Assembly (NCBI RefSeq): GCF_000166395.1
Contig: NC_014655.1
Span: 310,001-374,000, forward strand
Length of the DNA stretch: 64,000 nt
Direction of reading: 5' to 3'
DNA from: Leadbetterella byssophila DSM 17132
GTDB taxonomy: Bacteria > Bacteroidota > Bacteroidia > Cytophagales > Spirosomataceae
This document shows, piece after piece, positions 35,337-42,958 of the stretch. Numbering within the stretch: position 1 is the stretch's first letter; each line of letters opens with the position of its first letter. The notes beneath the pieces are model-generated. The model had not been told where the DNA came from and made no database searches. It saw only the letters and a program-made list of their open reading frames with translations. A program made the translations under genes and the position numbers.

Positions 35337-35619
35337 TGGTGACACAATCGGATAAGCTGCGATATCAGAGAAAAATCGCGCGGTACTTTCAGCCTCACCC
35401 CCGTAGGATAGATAATCTCTATTTGTTCCCCTTTCACAGCTGATCCGGAGGGCATAAAACCTCTGCTACCGGCTTCCTGTTCCTTGGACTTGAAGACCCA
35501 GAACGCAAGGTCGAAACGTTGATCCCTTACAATAGGCCAAATGCTTTTTGGGTCAATCCACTCACTTTCCAATCCTCAACCAGCGAAAGCATCCTCTCTC
35601 TTTTTTCTTCTGTGCTCAT
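35337..35619 (-). pseudogene. IS66-type accessory gene (TnpA) fragment
   Basis: Beginning at ATG 35619 the frame gives MSTEEKRERMLSLVEDWKVSGLTQKAFGLL and then a stop. In a shifted frame it continues 'FWVFKSKEQEAGSRGFMPSGSAVKGEQIEIIYPTGVRLKVPRDFSLISQLIRL'. This is the layout of the IS66 TnpA accessory protein (HTH-like start; 'I-x-Y-P-x-G-V-x-L-x-V-P' end). It has a stop, a frameshift, and is truncated by the IS3 end. No TnpB or TnpC follows. From 35620 to 35740 I see no gene. Confidence 0.7.
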
Positions 35620-35743
35620 GACACATAGATCCGCCTCCTATTCAGAATAAGCAATATGCACTTGGTCGGGCGGATACCAAGGTTTTGCAAAAGAGCCAAT
35701 TTTCCATACCTCTGTCTATAATTATTCTCTATTGTTGAAAAAA

Positions 35744-35768
35744 TATTGGACTAAAATGTCCACTATTT
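35744..35768 (-). promoter_or_regulatory. Putative Rrf2 operator, site 1
   Basis: Read on the minus strand the 25 bp are AAATAGTGGACA, then six bases, then TCCAATA. The core TGGAC...GTCCA is an inverted repeat. A second copy with 21 of 25 identical bases lies upstream of the oxidase gene (36255-36279). This copy covers the -33 region of the Rrf2 gene promoter, as expected for autorepression. Confidence 0.75.
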
Positions 35769-35780
35769 AAGAAAGGTAGT

Positions 35781-35788
35781 TATCTTTG
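35781..35788 (+). promoter_or_regulatory. -7 promoter element of the Rrf2 gene
   Basis: TATCTTTG matches the TAnnTTTG consensus, 20 bp before the Rrf2 ATG. The region where a -33 element is expected is occupied by the putative operator. Confidence 0.6.
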
Positions 35789-35807
35789 CATCGATAAAAA
35801 GAAAAAT

Positions 35808-36242
35808 ATGTTTTCAAAGGCTTGTGAGTACGGCATTAGAGCTGCAATATATATAGCTCAACAATCGCTTGTTGATCGTAAGGTCAGCCTAAAAGATGTT
35901 GCCAAGGCAATTGAATCTCCAACAGCTTATACTTCAAAAATTCTTCAAAAACTTTCTAAGAATAGTATTATCAAGTCAGACAAAGGGCCTACGGGTGGTT
36001 TTTCAATGGATAAAACAGAATTGGAAAAAGTAAAATTGTGTTCTATTGTTTATGCTATTGATGGTGATGCGGTTTATACTGGATGTGGTTTAGGTTTAAA
36101 AAAATGCAATGAAAACAAACCTTGTCCTGTGCATAATCAATTTAAATTAATCAGAGAAGAACTTAAAAAAATGCTTGAAACTACAACTGTAAAAACCTTA
36201 GCAACTGATTTTGAGAAGGGCTTAACATTTTTAAAGCGGTAA
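35808..36242 (+). CDS. Rrf2-family regulator (likely Fe-S, NO/redox sensor)
   Basis: The 144-residue Rrf2 protein has an N-terminal winged helix ('ACEYGIRAAIYIAQQ..VSLKDVAKAIESPTAYTSKILQKLSKNSIIKSDKGPTGGFSM'). Three cysteines sit in 'GCGLGLKKCNENKPCPVH' (C-x6-C-x5-C), the place where IscR and NsrR bind an Fe-S cluster. It heads the oxidase/NO-defence gene set. Two near-identical sites lie before it and before the next gene, so it probably represses itself and the operon until NO, O2 or iron status changes the cluster. The ligand is an inference from family and context. Confidence 0.88.
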   Translation: MFSKACEYGIRAAIYIAQQSLVDRKVSLKDVAKAIESPTAYTSKILQKLSKNSIIKSDKGPTGGFSMDKTELEKVKLCSIVYAIDGDAVYTGCGLGLKKCNENKPCPVHNQFKLIREELKKMLETTTVKTLATDFEKGLTFLKR

Positions 36243-36254
36243 AAAAATTTGAAC

Positions 36255-36279
36255 AAATAGTGGACAAATTTATCCAATA
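36255..36279 (+). promoter_or_regulatory. Putative Rrf2 operator, site 2
   Basis: AAATAGTGGACA, six bases, TCCAATA on the plus strand, 21 of 25 positions identical to site 1. It lies between the Rrf2 stop and the ATG of the oxidase subunit at 36290, only 10 bp before it, so the operon can be controlled separately from the regulator. Confidence 0.75.
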
Positions 36280-36289
36280 CATATAAAAA

Positions 36290-38041
36290 ATGGAACCAAA
36301 AAATTTATTCAGCGAATCGGGCATCATCATCACACTATTACTGATAGCAATACCTATAATTGTTGCGTCAATATTGGTAATCATTAAAGCAAAGAAAGTT
36401 CTCAAGAATTTCTTAAAGAAAAAAGAACTCGAAAAATTCAATGAATATATCAAGAACTTAAGTCCCGAAGAAGTTCAAAAATTAGAGCTTCGAAAAAAGC
36501 AACTTGAATTTTCTCTTTCTAATAATGAATTAGCAGGCGATACAACACCTATTGATGCAAAAGGTTTGATTGATAATGTGAGGGAAGCGAGTTCATTGCG
36601 ATTTATTGAGCAAAAGAAAAAAAGTCAAGCAAGACCTTACATTGAACCCGATTTAACCAAACTTATTCTATGGTATTTGGGTTGTGCCACTTTTTGGTTA
36701 TTGTTCGGCACTACGGTTGGCGAATATGTTGGAATCAAATTTGTTGCTCCTGATGTTGACCATTACAGTTGGTTAAGCTTTGGCAGATTACGACCTGTAC
36801 ATACCAATGCCGTATTTTGGGGTTGGGCTTCATTGGCAATGTTGGGCTTAGCTTATTATGTCATACCAAGAGTGAGCAATGTGCCAATTGCAAGTATTAA
36901 AACAGGCTATAGAACCCTCATTCTCGTAAATGCTTCGGTTATTCTTGGAAGTTTGTTTTTAATGGCAGGCATCAACAATGGTGGCGGTGAATACCGAGAA
37001 TACATTTGGCCAGTAATGGCGTTGTTTGGTATTGCAGTTATCATTTCACTACGAAATTTTTATAAAACCATAGCCAAAAGAACAACCAAAGAAATTTATG
37101 TTTCCAATTGGTACATTATTTCCGCAATGATGTTTCTACTGGTGATTGCCGTAATTGCGTATTGGCCAAGTTGGCAAAATGGCTTAGGCGAAACAATTAT
37201 ACAAGGTTACTATATGCACCAAGGTGTGGGTATGTGGTTTATGCTTTTCAATCTTGGATTGATGTATTACTTCCTTCCTCAACAATTAAACAAGCCCATT
37301 TATTCATATAGTTTAGGAATATTGGCGTTTTGGATTCAAATCCTGTTTTATACTTTAATAGGAACGCATCATTTTATTTTTAGTGCAATACCTTGGTGGT
37401 TGCAGACTGTTGCCATTGTTGGTAGTGCAGGAATGGTAATACCTGTTGTTGCAGGTACTACAAACTTTTTAATGACTTTTAAAGGTTCTTGGCATAAACT
37501 TTCAGGTAGCTATACCTTACCGTTTTATTTGATTGGTATTATCTTCTACTTTACAGGCTCATTACAAGGAACTGCCGAAGCCTTCAAGTTTACCAATTTA
37601 ATATGGCACTTTACCGATTTTACCGTAGCCCATTCGCACCTTACAATGTATGGTATCATCTGTTTTATGCTTTGGGGCTTCATATATACCGTTGTGCCAA
37701 GATTGACCGGAAATGAACCGCCTCAAATTACGGTAGGTGCTCATTTTTGGTTGGCATTAATTGGATTGCTGTTCTATACATTCCCTTTAATGTATGGTTC
37801 AACACTAAGGGGGCTGATGTGGATGGAAGGTACTAAATCATTTATTGAAAGTGTAGAATTGATGGCTCCCTATTGGTTATGGCGTGCCATTGGTGGCTCT
37901 TTGATGTGGCTTTCTCACATTTTGTTTGCCTACAATTTTTATGTTATGGTAAAAAAGAAAGAAGAAATAGAAATACCAAGCTCCCCCAAAGACATTCTAA
38001 ATGCAAAGGTTGCACTGGACAATCAAGAAGTAACAAATTAA
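36290..38041 (+). CDS. ccoN: cbb3-type cytochrome c oxidase catalytic subunit (CcoN-like), N-terminally extended
   Basis: The 583-residue heme-copper oxidase subunit has about 12 core helices plus an extra N-terminal helix and a ~90-residue charged linker (residues 1-115). Ligands can be placed: His171 (RPVHTNAV) and His450 for the low-spin heme, His448 (AHSH) for the active-site heme, and His310, His360 and His361 for CuB. Tyr354, six residues before the HH pair and 44 after His310, fits the cross-linked Tyr of cbb3 oxidases. That suggests O2 reduction rather than a dedicated NO reductase, though cbb3 enzymes can also reduce NO. Neither gene neighbour is a separate CcoP, CcoQ or assembly gene. 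It precedes the cytochrome c gene by 10 bp. Confidence 0.88.
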   Translation: MEPKNLFSESGIIITLLLIAIPIIVASILVIIKAKKVLKNFLKKKELEKFNEYIKNLSPEEVQKLELRKKQLEFSLSNNELAGDTTPIDAKGLIDNVREASSLRFIEQKKKSQARPYIEPDLTKLILWYLGCATFWLLFGTTVGEYVGIKFVAPDVDHYSWLSFGRLRPVHTNAVFWGWASLAMLGLAYYVIPRVSNVPIASIKTGYRTLILVNASVILGSLFLMAGINNGGGEYREYIWPVMALFGIAVIISLRNFYKTIAKRTTKEIYVSNWYIISAMMFLLVIAVIAYWPSWQNGLGETIIQGYYMHQGVGMWFMLFNLGLMYYFLPQQLNKPIYSYSLGILAFWIQILFYTLIGTHHFIFSAIPWWLQTVAIVGSAGMVIPVVAGTTNFLMTFKGSWHKLSGSYTLPFYLIGIIFYFTGSLQGTAEAFKFTNLIWHFTDFTVAHSHLTMYGIICFMLWGFIYTVVPRLTGNEPPQITVGAHFWLALIGLLFYTFPLMYGSTLRGLMWMEGTKSFIESVELMAPYWLWRAIGGSLMWLSHILFAYNFYVMVKKKEEIEIPSSPKDILNAKVALDNQEVTN

Positions 38042-38051
38042 TATATACGAA

Positions 38052-39059
38052 ATGGATTTTTTCGACAATCATAAAAAACTGTTCAGAACGGCACTGGGGC
38101 TATTTGTTGGGCTAACAATTATTGTTGCCATAATGCCTGCCATAAATAATCAGGAAAATAATTCTCCTTTGCCCGGATATGAGCCATTGAGTCAAGAAGC
38201 CTATCTCGGTAAAAAAGTTTTTATTGCCAACGGATGTGTGGCTTGCCATACACAGCAGGTGAGAAATGTGGAGATGGATAATATTTGGGGCAACAGACCC
38301 GGAATACCAGCCGATTATGCTGGCATTTCGAGAACAGATTTTTGGACAAATACCGCTACATTAATGGGAACAGAAAGAACCGGTCCGGATTTGACCAATA
38401 TCGGTTCAAGACAACCAAGTTTAGCTTGGAACTTATTACATCTCTTTCAGCCCAGAGCCGTAGTAGAAAAATCAATAATGCCAGCCTACCCTTGGCTATT
38501 TGAAGTGAAAAATGAGTTAGGCGAAAAAGATGTTGAAGTAGTAGTTCCTGATGCGTATAGAAAAGGTATTAATGGAAAAATTATTGCCACGCAAGAAGCA
38601 CTCCATTTAGTAGCATATCTGCAAAGCCTTAAACAAACACCTTTGCCTGACGGAAAAACACCAATGGAATTTTTGTACAAGAAAAAAGAAATGCCAGTGG
38701 TGATAAACGAAAATAGCACCAAACTTCCTGACGGAAAATTATTGTACACAAACAATTGTATGAGTTGCCATCAAGCCAATGGCGAAGGACTAAAAGGTGC
38801 ATTCCCTCCTTTAAAAGGAAGCCCGATAGTTTTGGGTGATGACCTTGAATTATTTGTCAATATTATAATGCTTGGTTATGATGCCAGACCAGAATATGCT
38901 GTGATGAATGCAGTTGGCTTGGATAATAACTTAACTCCAGAAGAAGTTACAGCCATTATTAATCACGAAAAAACCAGTTGGGGCAATAATGCCAAAACGG
39001 TAACTCCTGAAGAAGTGAAAAAAATAATGGATTTTATAAAATTAACATCGAACAAATAA
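38052..39059 (+). CDS. FixO-type cytochrome c subunit fused to a second cytochrome c domain
   Basis: The 335-residue protein has one N-terminal membrane helix (about residues 10-30). A CcoO/FixO-like domain follows, with heme motif 'NGCVACHTQQVR' (C62-x-x-C65-H66), 'GTERTGPDLTNIGSR' and 'MPAYPWLF' (Met ligand). A class I cytochrome c domain near residue 235 has 'NNCMSCHQANGEGLKGAFPPLKGSP'. The second domain probably replaces the missing separate CcoP subunit. It should pass electrons from periplasmic donors to the catalytic subunit encoded just upstream. Confidence 0.88.
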   Translation: MDFFDNHKKLFRTALGLFVGLTIIVAIMPAINNQENNSPLPGYEPLSQEAYLGKKVFIANGCVACHTQQVRNVEMDNIWGNRPGIPADYAGISRTDFWTNTATLMGTERTGPDLTNIGSRQPSLAWNLLHLFQPRAVVEKSIMPAYPWLFEVKNELGEKDVEVVVPDAYRKGINGKIIATQEALHLVAYLQSLKQTPLPDGKTPMEFLYKKKEMPVVINENSTKLPDGKLLYTNNCMSCHQANGEGLKGAFPPLKGSPIVLGDDLELFVNIIMLGYDARPEYAVMNAVGLDNNLTPEEVTAIINHEKTSWGNNAKTVTPEEVKKIMDFIKLTSNK

Positions 39060-39063
39060 CAAG

Positions 39064-39324
39064 ATGAAAGTAAAATATCTCATATCTGTACTTGTCATTT
39101 TTATAGCTCAAATTGCTATCGCTTGCCCTGTGTGCGAAAAGCAACAACCTAAAATAACACAAGGGTTAACCCACGGAGTAGGACCGCAAAGTAATTGGGA
39201 TTGGGTAATCATTGCCATTATTTCGCTTATCACGGTTTTGACCTTGATTTACTCAATAAAATATCTGATAAAACCCGGTGAGAAAAACAATGACCATATC
39301 AAACAATCAATCTTAAGAAATTAA
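39064..39324 (+). CDS. Small membrane protein with CPVC motif
   Basis: The 86-residue product has a signal-like N-terminus (MKVKYLISVLVIFIAQIAIA), a 'CPVCEKQQPKITQG' motif right after it, and a C-terminal membrane helix ('WVIIAIISLITVLTLIYSIKYLI'). The two cysteines could bind metal or act in thiol chemistry, perhaps helping copper or heme insertion. This is inferred from position. It lies 4 bp after the cytochrome gene and 5 bp before the next. Confidence 0.65.
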   Translation: MKVKYLISVLVIFIAQIAIACPVCEKQQPKITQGLTHGVGPQSNWDWVIIAIISLITVLTLIYSIKYLIKPGEKNNDHIKQSILRN

Positions 39325-39329
39325 ATAAG

Positions 39330-39734
39330 ATGGAAGAATATAAAAGCAAAATCAAACTTTTTTTGGATGATGAACAACAACCCATTGCGGAGTTGGTTCC
39401 ACCTGTACAATTTGATTTGGACACAAGCAAATTAACGGATGGAGAGCATACCTTAAAACTCATTAGCAAATCTCCCACAGGCAGAGAAGGTATTCGAAAA
39501 ATAAAATTTATTGTCAAAAATGGTCCAGCTATTTCGGTAGAAGGATTGAGTGATAATGGCGTTGTTGATGGAGTTATTCCGCTCATGATTAATGCTTATG
39601 ACAAAGGAAATCAAAAGAAATTTTTCATTGAAGGAAGTGAAACCCCGCAGAGTATCCCGAGTTGGCTTTGGATCTTGCTTGTTGCTTTTTTGGGTTGGGC
39701 AGCTTTTTATACCATCACAAATTTTAGTTTATAA
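39330..39734 (+). CDS. Tail-anchored Ig-like protein of the oxidase operon
   Basis: The 134-residue protein has an Ig/FixH-like beta domain ('VPPVQFDLDTSKLTDGEHTLKLISKSPTGREGIRKIKFIVKNGPAISVEGL') and one C-terminal membrane helix ('SWLWILLVAFLGWAAFYTITNF'). It has no signal peptide that I can see, so topology is uncertain. Being inside the oxidase operon it is probably an accessory or assembly protein, but no function is known to me. Confidence 0.6.
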   Translation: MEEYKSKIKLFLDDEQQPIAELVPPVQFDLDTSKLTDGEHTLKLISKSPTGREGIRKIKFIVKNGPAISVEGLSDNGVVDGVIPLMINAYDKGNQKKFFIEGSETPQSIPSWLWILLVAFLGWAAFYTITNFSL

Positions 39735-39755
39735 TTCAACAAAGAACAATTAAAA

Positions 39756-40006
39756 ATGGAAAATAAGGAAATTTGGTTAGAAACCTTAATCACAAACTCG
39801 CCCCAAGAAGGTCGAGAACTAGCTATAAAAATGGCAAGAAAATCTATTGCGGCCATACAAACAGATACCGAAATAAGCTACGAAACGATTATGCCAATGA
39901 TACTGCACAACTCATTGCCTCTGCCAATGTAGTTGCCATAGAGTTTCAAACCATTGCAGCAGCTAATAATTATTGGAAAACAGAAAATGAATTTAGAAAT
40001 GATTGA
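39756..40006 (+). pseudogene. Small helical protein gene with one frameshift
   Basis: From ATG 39756 the frame gives MENKEIWLETLITNSPQEGRELAIKMARKSIAAIQTDTEISYE. It then needs a shift of one base (a missing A near 39890, in GAAACG) to continue NDYANDTAQLIASANVVAIEFQTIAAANNYWKTENEFRND. The joined product of about 83 residues looks like one helical protein. Unshifted, it stops 15 codons later. Either true decay or a homopolymer sequencing error would explain it. The family is unknown. Confidence 0.6.
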
Positions 40007-40385
40007 CATAATAAATCTTGATGATGTAAAATTGGTAGTGGATTGTTTCTACGATAAAGTTCGTAATGATAAACAATTGAAAGATGTTTTCAATGATGTT
40101 ATTCAAGACCGTTGGCCAGCACATTTAGAAAAAATGTACCGTTTTTGGCAAACGGTTTTGTTGGATGAACACACCTACTACGGTAGTCCGTTTTTACCAC
40201 ACGCCAAACTTCCTGTTGGCATTGAACATTTCAATCAATGGTTAAAATTGTTTTACGAAACTGTTGATGAAAACTTTGCAGGAGAAAAAGCAGAACGTAT
40301 GAAATGGCAAGGGCAACGTATGGCAGAAATGTTTCATTCAAAAATAGAGTATTACAAAAATAATCCTTCAATCCCATTGCTATGA
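39987..40385 (+). CDS. Group III truncated hemoglobin
   Basis: The 132-residue globin fits group III trHb: 'DVKLVVDCFYDKVRNDKQLKDVFNDVI..DRWPAHLEKMYRFWQTVLL', 'YYGSPFLPHAKLPVGIEHFNQWLKLFYETVDENFAGEKAERMKWQGQRMAEMFHSKI'. The His in 'FLPHAKL' or 'EHFNQW' is the heme ligand region, and Trp in 'QWLKLF' is conserved. Such globins are linked to NO and nitrosative-stress handling. The start could also be the Met four residues later. It overlaps the previous and next genes slightly. Confidence 0.9.
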   Translation: MNLEMIDIINLDDVKLVVDCFYDKVRNDKQLKDVFNDVIQDRWPAHLEKMYRFWQTVLLDEHTYYGSPFLPHAKLPVGIEHFNQWLKLFYETVDENFAGEKAERMKWQGQRMAEMFHSKIEYYKNNPSIPLL

Positions 40386-40825
40386 CAGTAGTAAAAATGC
40401 CCATAGCTCTTATTTCCACTTTCGTTTGGATAGGGTTTATCTGTGCTATCAGTTTTATGGAAGCCTGGTTGAAGTTTCGTGCTCCTGGCATTACTGTGCC
40501 TTTAGGCTTGGGCATTGGCAGATTGGTTTTTAATGCCCTCAATAAAGTTGAATTGGTGTTTGCTCTGGCTGTCATCATCAATATTTTTTGGAATTATTCA
40601 GATATTCTGAAATGGAAAAACCTAGCTTTTGCAATACCTCTAACGCTTTTATTTATACAAACATTTTGGCTCCTACCTGCACTGGATGCACGAGCAGAAT
40701 TATATATACAAGGTCAAATTGTACCTCCTTCCAATCTGCATTTTTATTATGTAGGCATAGAACTAGTTAAAGTAGCGAGTCTAACATTTTTTGGTTTAAC
40801 ACTTTTTAAAAACACACCAACATGA
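40382..40825 (+). CDS. Four-helix membrane protein of NO/oxidase operon
   Basis: The 147-residue protein has four hydrophobic helices ('ALISTFVWIGFICAISFMEAWL', 'KVELVFALAVIINIFWNY', 'NLAFAIPLTLLFIQTFWLLPAL', 'YVGIELVKVASLTFFGLTLF'). It is reminiscent of DUF4149-like or heme-binding membrane proteins often next to NO-related genes. A His or Trp lies in several helices ('SNLHFYY'). Function unknown. It overlaps the globin gene by 4 bp (ATGA) and the next gene's start likewise. Confidence 0.65.
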   Translation: MTVVKMPIALISTFVWIGFICAISFMEAWLKFRAPGITVPLGLGIGRLVFNALNKVELVFALAVIINIFWNYSDILKWKNLAFAIPLTLLFIQTFWLLPALDARAELYIQGQIVPPSNLHFYYVGIELVKVASLTFFGLTLFKNTPT

Positions 40826-41619
40826 GCGATGAAAAAATAATCAATTTGATGAAAATCCCGAAACGTATCTAAAAGGTTTGCTTCGCGCCAAACCCATTAA
40901 TTACTGGGATTATGTAGAAGTAGATACACTTCTTTCACTTCAAAAAACCAAGAACTAATAATAAAGACGTAGAAATCTTTATGATGTACCATCAGGTAAA
41001 GAAACTGTTCCTCAAAATGATAGTGCGCGAAATCAAACAATTGGTCTATGACCCTTATGAAGAAAGTGTTTGGTTGGAGAAATTGGAACAATTGAATCGA
41101 TACACAAATATGCCCATTGGCTCGTTTGATGAAATGAAATACGGAATGAACTATGACTACTACAATACCTTCCGTAGTACATTGACTCCTGCTAGCGGTT
41201 TTCAATCCGTTACTTTTCGATGGATTGAAATCTATTGTACTAGACTTGAAAATCTAGTCAACGAAGAAGGCAAAAAGTCACTCACACTTCTACAGTTTGA
41301 AGAAAAATATTTAGACCGATTAATTGCTATGGCTAATAAGACCCAAGGTTCTACCTTAGAAGATAAAGTATTGAATATGCCAAATTGTTCAGATACGCTT
41401 AGAGCTAAACTAAAAGAGTTTGATCACTTGTACAACGTAGTTTGGCCACTGGTACACCTTGAAACTGCTCAACACTACCTTGACCTAAAAAATAAAAACA
41501 AAGCCGCAACTGGTGGCAACGATTGGAAAAAATATTTGCATACAAAGTTTCAACAACGAAAATTCTTCCCCACGTTGTGGAACAATGATGTAATAACGAA
41601 TTGGGAAAATAAACAATAA
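40822..41619 (+). pseudogene. Tryptophan 2,3-dioxygenase-like gene with two compensating indels
   Basis: After MSDEK a missing A in the A-run at 40832-40837 shifts the frame. The real continuation is NNQFDENPETYLKGLLRAKPINYWDYVEVDTLLSLQK. An extra A near 40940 (CAAAAAACC) then restores the first frame, giving 'TNNKDVEIFMMYHQVKKLFLKMIVREIKQLVYDPYEESVWLEKLEQLNRYT' and 'SFDEMKYGMNYDYYNTFRSTLTPASGFQSVTFRWIEIY'. The latter is the tryptophan 2,3-dioxygenase core (heme pocket 'FRSTLTPASGFQS'). An internal ATG at 40981 might give a 212-residue partial product. It is either decayed or misread. Confidence 0.78.
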
Positions 41620-41637
41620 CATATAAAACAATATAAA

Positions 41638-42366
41638 ATGAACATTCAAGAAAATAACATTATTGGTGAATTGGTGGCACAAGATTATCGTGCAGCCTCG
41701 GTTTTTAAAAAATATGGCATTGACTTTTGTTGTCAAGGCAATAGAACCATACAAGATGCGTGCGAGTCGAAAGAAATTGACGCTTCTTCAGTCGTATCAG
41801 ATTTAAACGAAGTAAGTAAAGCAACATCAGAAAACACCATTGACTATCAGTCCTGGCCTATTGACCTTATGGCAGACTACATTGAGAAAAAACATCACCG
41901 CTATGTAGAAGAAAAAACACGGGAAATAACACCTTATTTGGACAAAATTTGCCGTGTGCACGGAGACCGCCATCCTGAGTTGTTTGAAATTAATGAACAC
42001 TTTAATGCAACTGCTGGCGAATTAGCAGCACATATGAAAAAAGAAGAATTGATTTTGTTTCCATTTGTTCGCAAAATGGCAAAGGCGAAACAGGAAAACA
42101 CTAAACTAGAAGCTCCCCATTTTGGCACGGTAGAAAATCCCATTCAAATGATGATGCACGAGCACACTACCGAAGGTGAACGCTTCAGGAAAATAGAAAC
42201 CCTGAGCAATAACTATACTCCACCCGAAGATGCTTGTAATACATATAGAGTAACTTTTGCCTTGCTTAAAGAATTTGAAGCCGATTTGCATTTACACATC
42301 CACTTAGAGAACAACATTTTGTTTCCAAAAGCTATTGAGCTTGAAAAGCAATTAAAGAATGCCTAA
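41638..42366 (+). CDS. ric: Iron-sulfur cluster repair di-iron protein (Ric/YtfE/ScdA)
   Basis: The 242-residue protein has the DUF542 N-terminus with paired cysteines ('YRAASVFKKYGIDFCCQGNRTIQDAC') and a hemerythrin-like di-iron domain: 'YIEKKHHRYVEEK', 'HGDRHPELFEINEHFNATAGELAAHMKKEELILFPFVRK', 'MMMHEHTTEGERF', 'FEADLHLHIHLENNILFPKA'. All His/Glu ligands are present. Ric repairs Fe-S clusters damaged by NO or peroxide, which supports a nitrosative-stress role for this operon. The next gene starts within its last codons. Confidence 0.93.
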   Translation: MNIQENNIIGELVAQDYRAASVFKKYGIDFCCQGNRTIQDACESKEIDASSVVSDLNEVSKATSENTIDYQSWPIDLMADYIEKKHHRYVEEKTREITPYLDKICRVHGDRHPELFEINEHFNATAGELAAHMKKEELILFPFVRKMAKAKQENTKLEAPHFGTVENPIQMMMHEHTTEGERFRKIETLSNNYTPPEDACNTYRVTFALLKEFEADLHLHIHLENNILFPKAIELEKQLKNA

Positions 42367-42590
42367 TCCTATTAAAAGAAACGAAGCCCTTAAACCATTG
42401 AGCCGTGACCACCATCACGGCTTATTGCTCTGCTGGAAAATTAGGCAAGGTTTCAAACTGAATATCGAACCTGAAAGAATAAAAAAATATTAGGATTGGT
42501 TTTGGATTAGTTATTTAAAGCCTCATTTTGAAGTTGAAGAACAATATGTATTCCCTGTTTTGGGAAGTAAAAATGAATTGGTTACACAAG
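42359..42590 (+). pseudogene. Hemerythrin-domain gene, stop codon and truncation
   Basis: It begins MPNPIKRNEALKPLSRDHHHGLLLCWKIRQGFKLNIEPERIKKY, reaches a TAG at about 42491, and continues in the same frame 'DWFWISYLKPHFEVEEQYVFPVLGSKNELVTQA'. The His/Glu pattern (SRDHHHGLL, HFEVEEQYVFP) is that of a hemerythrin-like protein. After 'VTQA' the sequence changes to an IS3 transposase piece, so the C-terminal third is gone. ATG overlaps the ric gene end. Confidence 0.75.
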
Positions 42591-42908
42591 CCCGAGAAAA
42601 TTAGGTCTGACAACGGACCGGAATTTGTCGCCGAAGCTATCCGCGAATGGTGTAAGAAAAACGGCAAACAATGGGAATTTATCCAGCCTGGAAAGCCGAC
42701 ACACAACAGTTTGATCGAGCGGTTTAACAGGATATTCAGGCAGGAGGTACTGGACGGCTATAGGTTTGACAACCTCCCACAGATAATAAAATACGCAGAG
42801 GCGTGGGCATGGATGTACAACAATGAAAGGCCGCATTCCTCTTTGGGACGATTGACGCCCACTGAAAAATCAAATTGGAATTATTTAGTTTTGGGTGTAG
42901 CTAGTTAG
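42590..42908 (+). pseudogene. IS3-family orfB, C-terminal fragment
   Basis: The fragment encodes the last ~100 residues of an IS3 transposase: 'KIRSDNGPEFVAEAIREWCKKNGKQWEFIQPGKPTHNSLIERFNRIFRQEVLDGYRFDNLPQIIKYAEAWAWMYNNERPHSSLGRLTPTE', with the second Asp (SDNGPEF) and the Glu (SLIERFNR). It differs from the IS3 at 34.1-35.3 kb, so it comes from another element. Its 5' part is missing, joined to the hemerythrin gene at about 42590. No inverted repeat is evident. Confidence 0.85.
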
Positions 42909-42958
42909 GAGAAGATTACACCAAGTTTGATATAACAATTGCATCTTTTCAGATTTTG

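Noticed and set aside
36290-38041. Dedicated NO reductase (NorB) as the product.
   Set aside because: The cbb3-type spacing His-44-Tyr-6-His-His is kept, including the cross-link Tyr that NO reductases lack, so I call it cbb3-like. NO reduction stays only a possible side activity.
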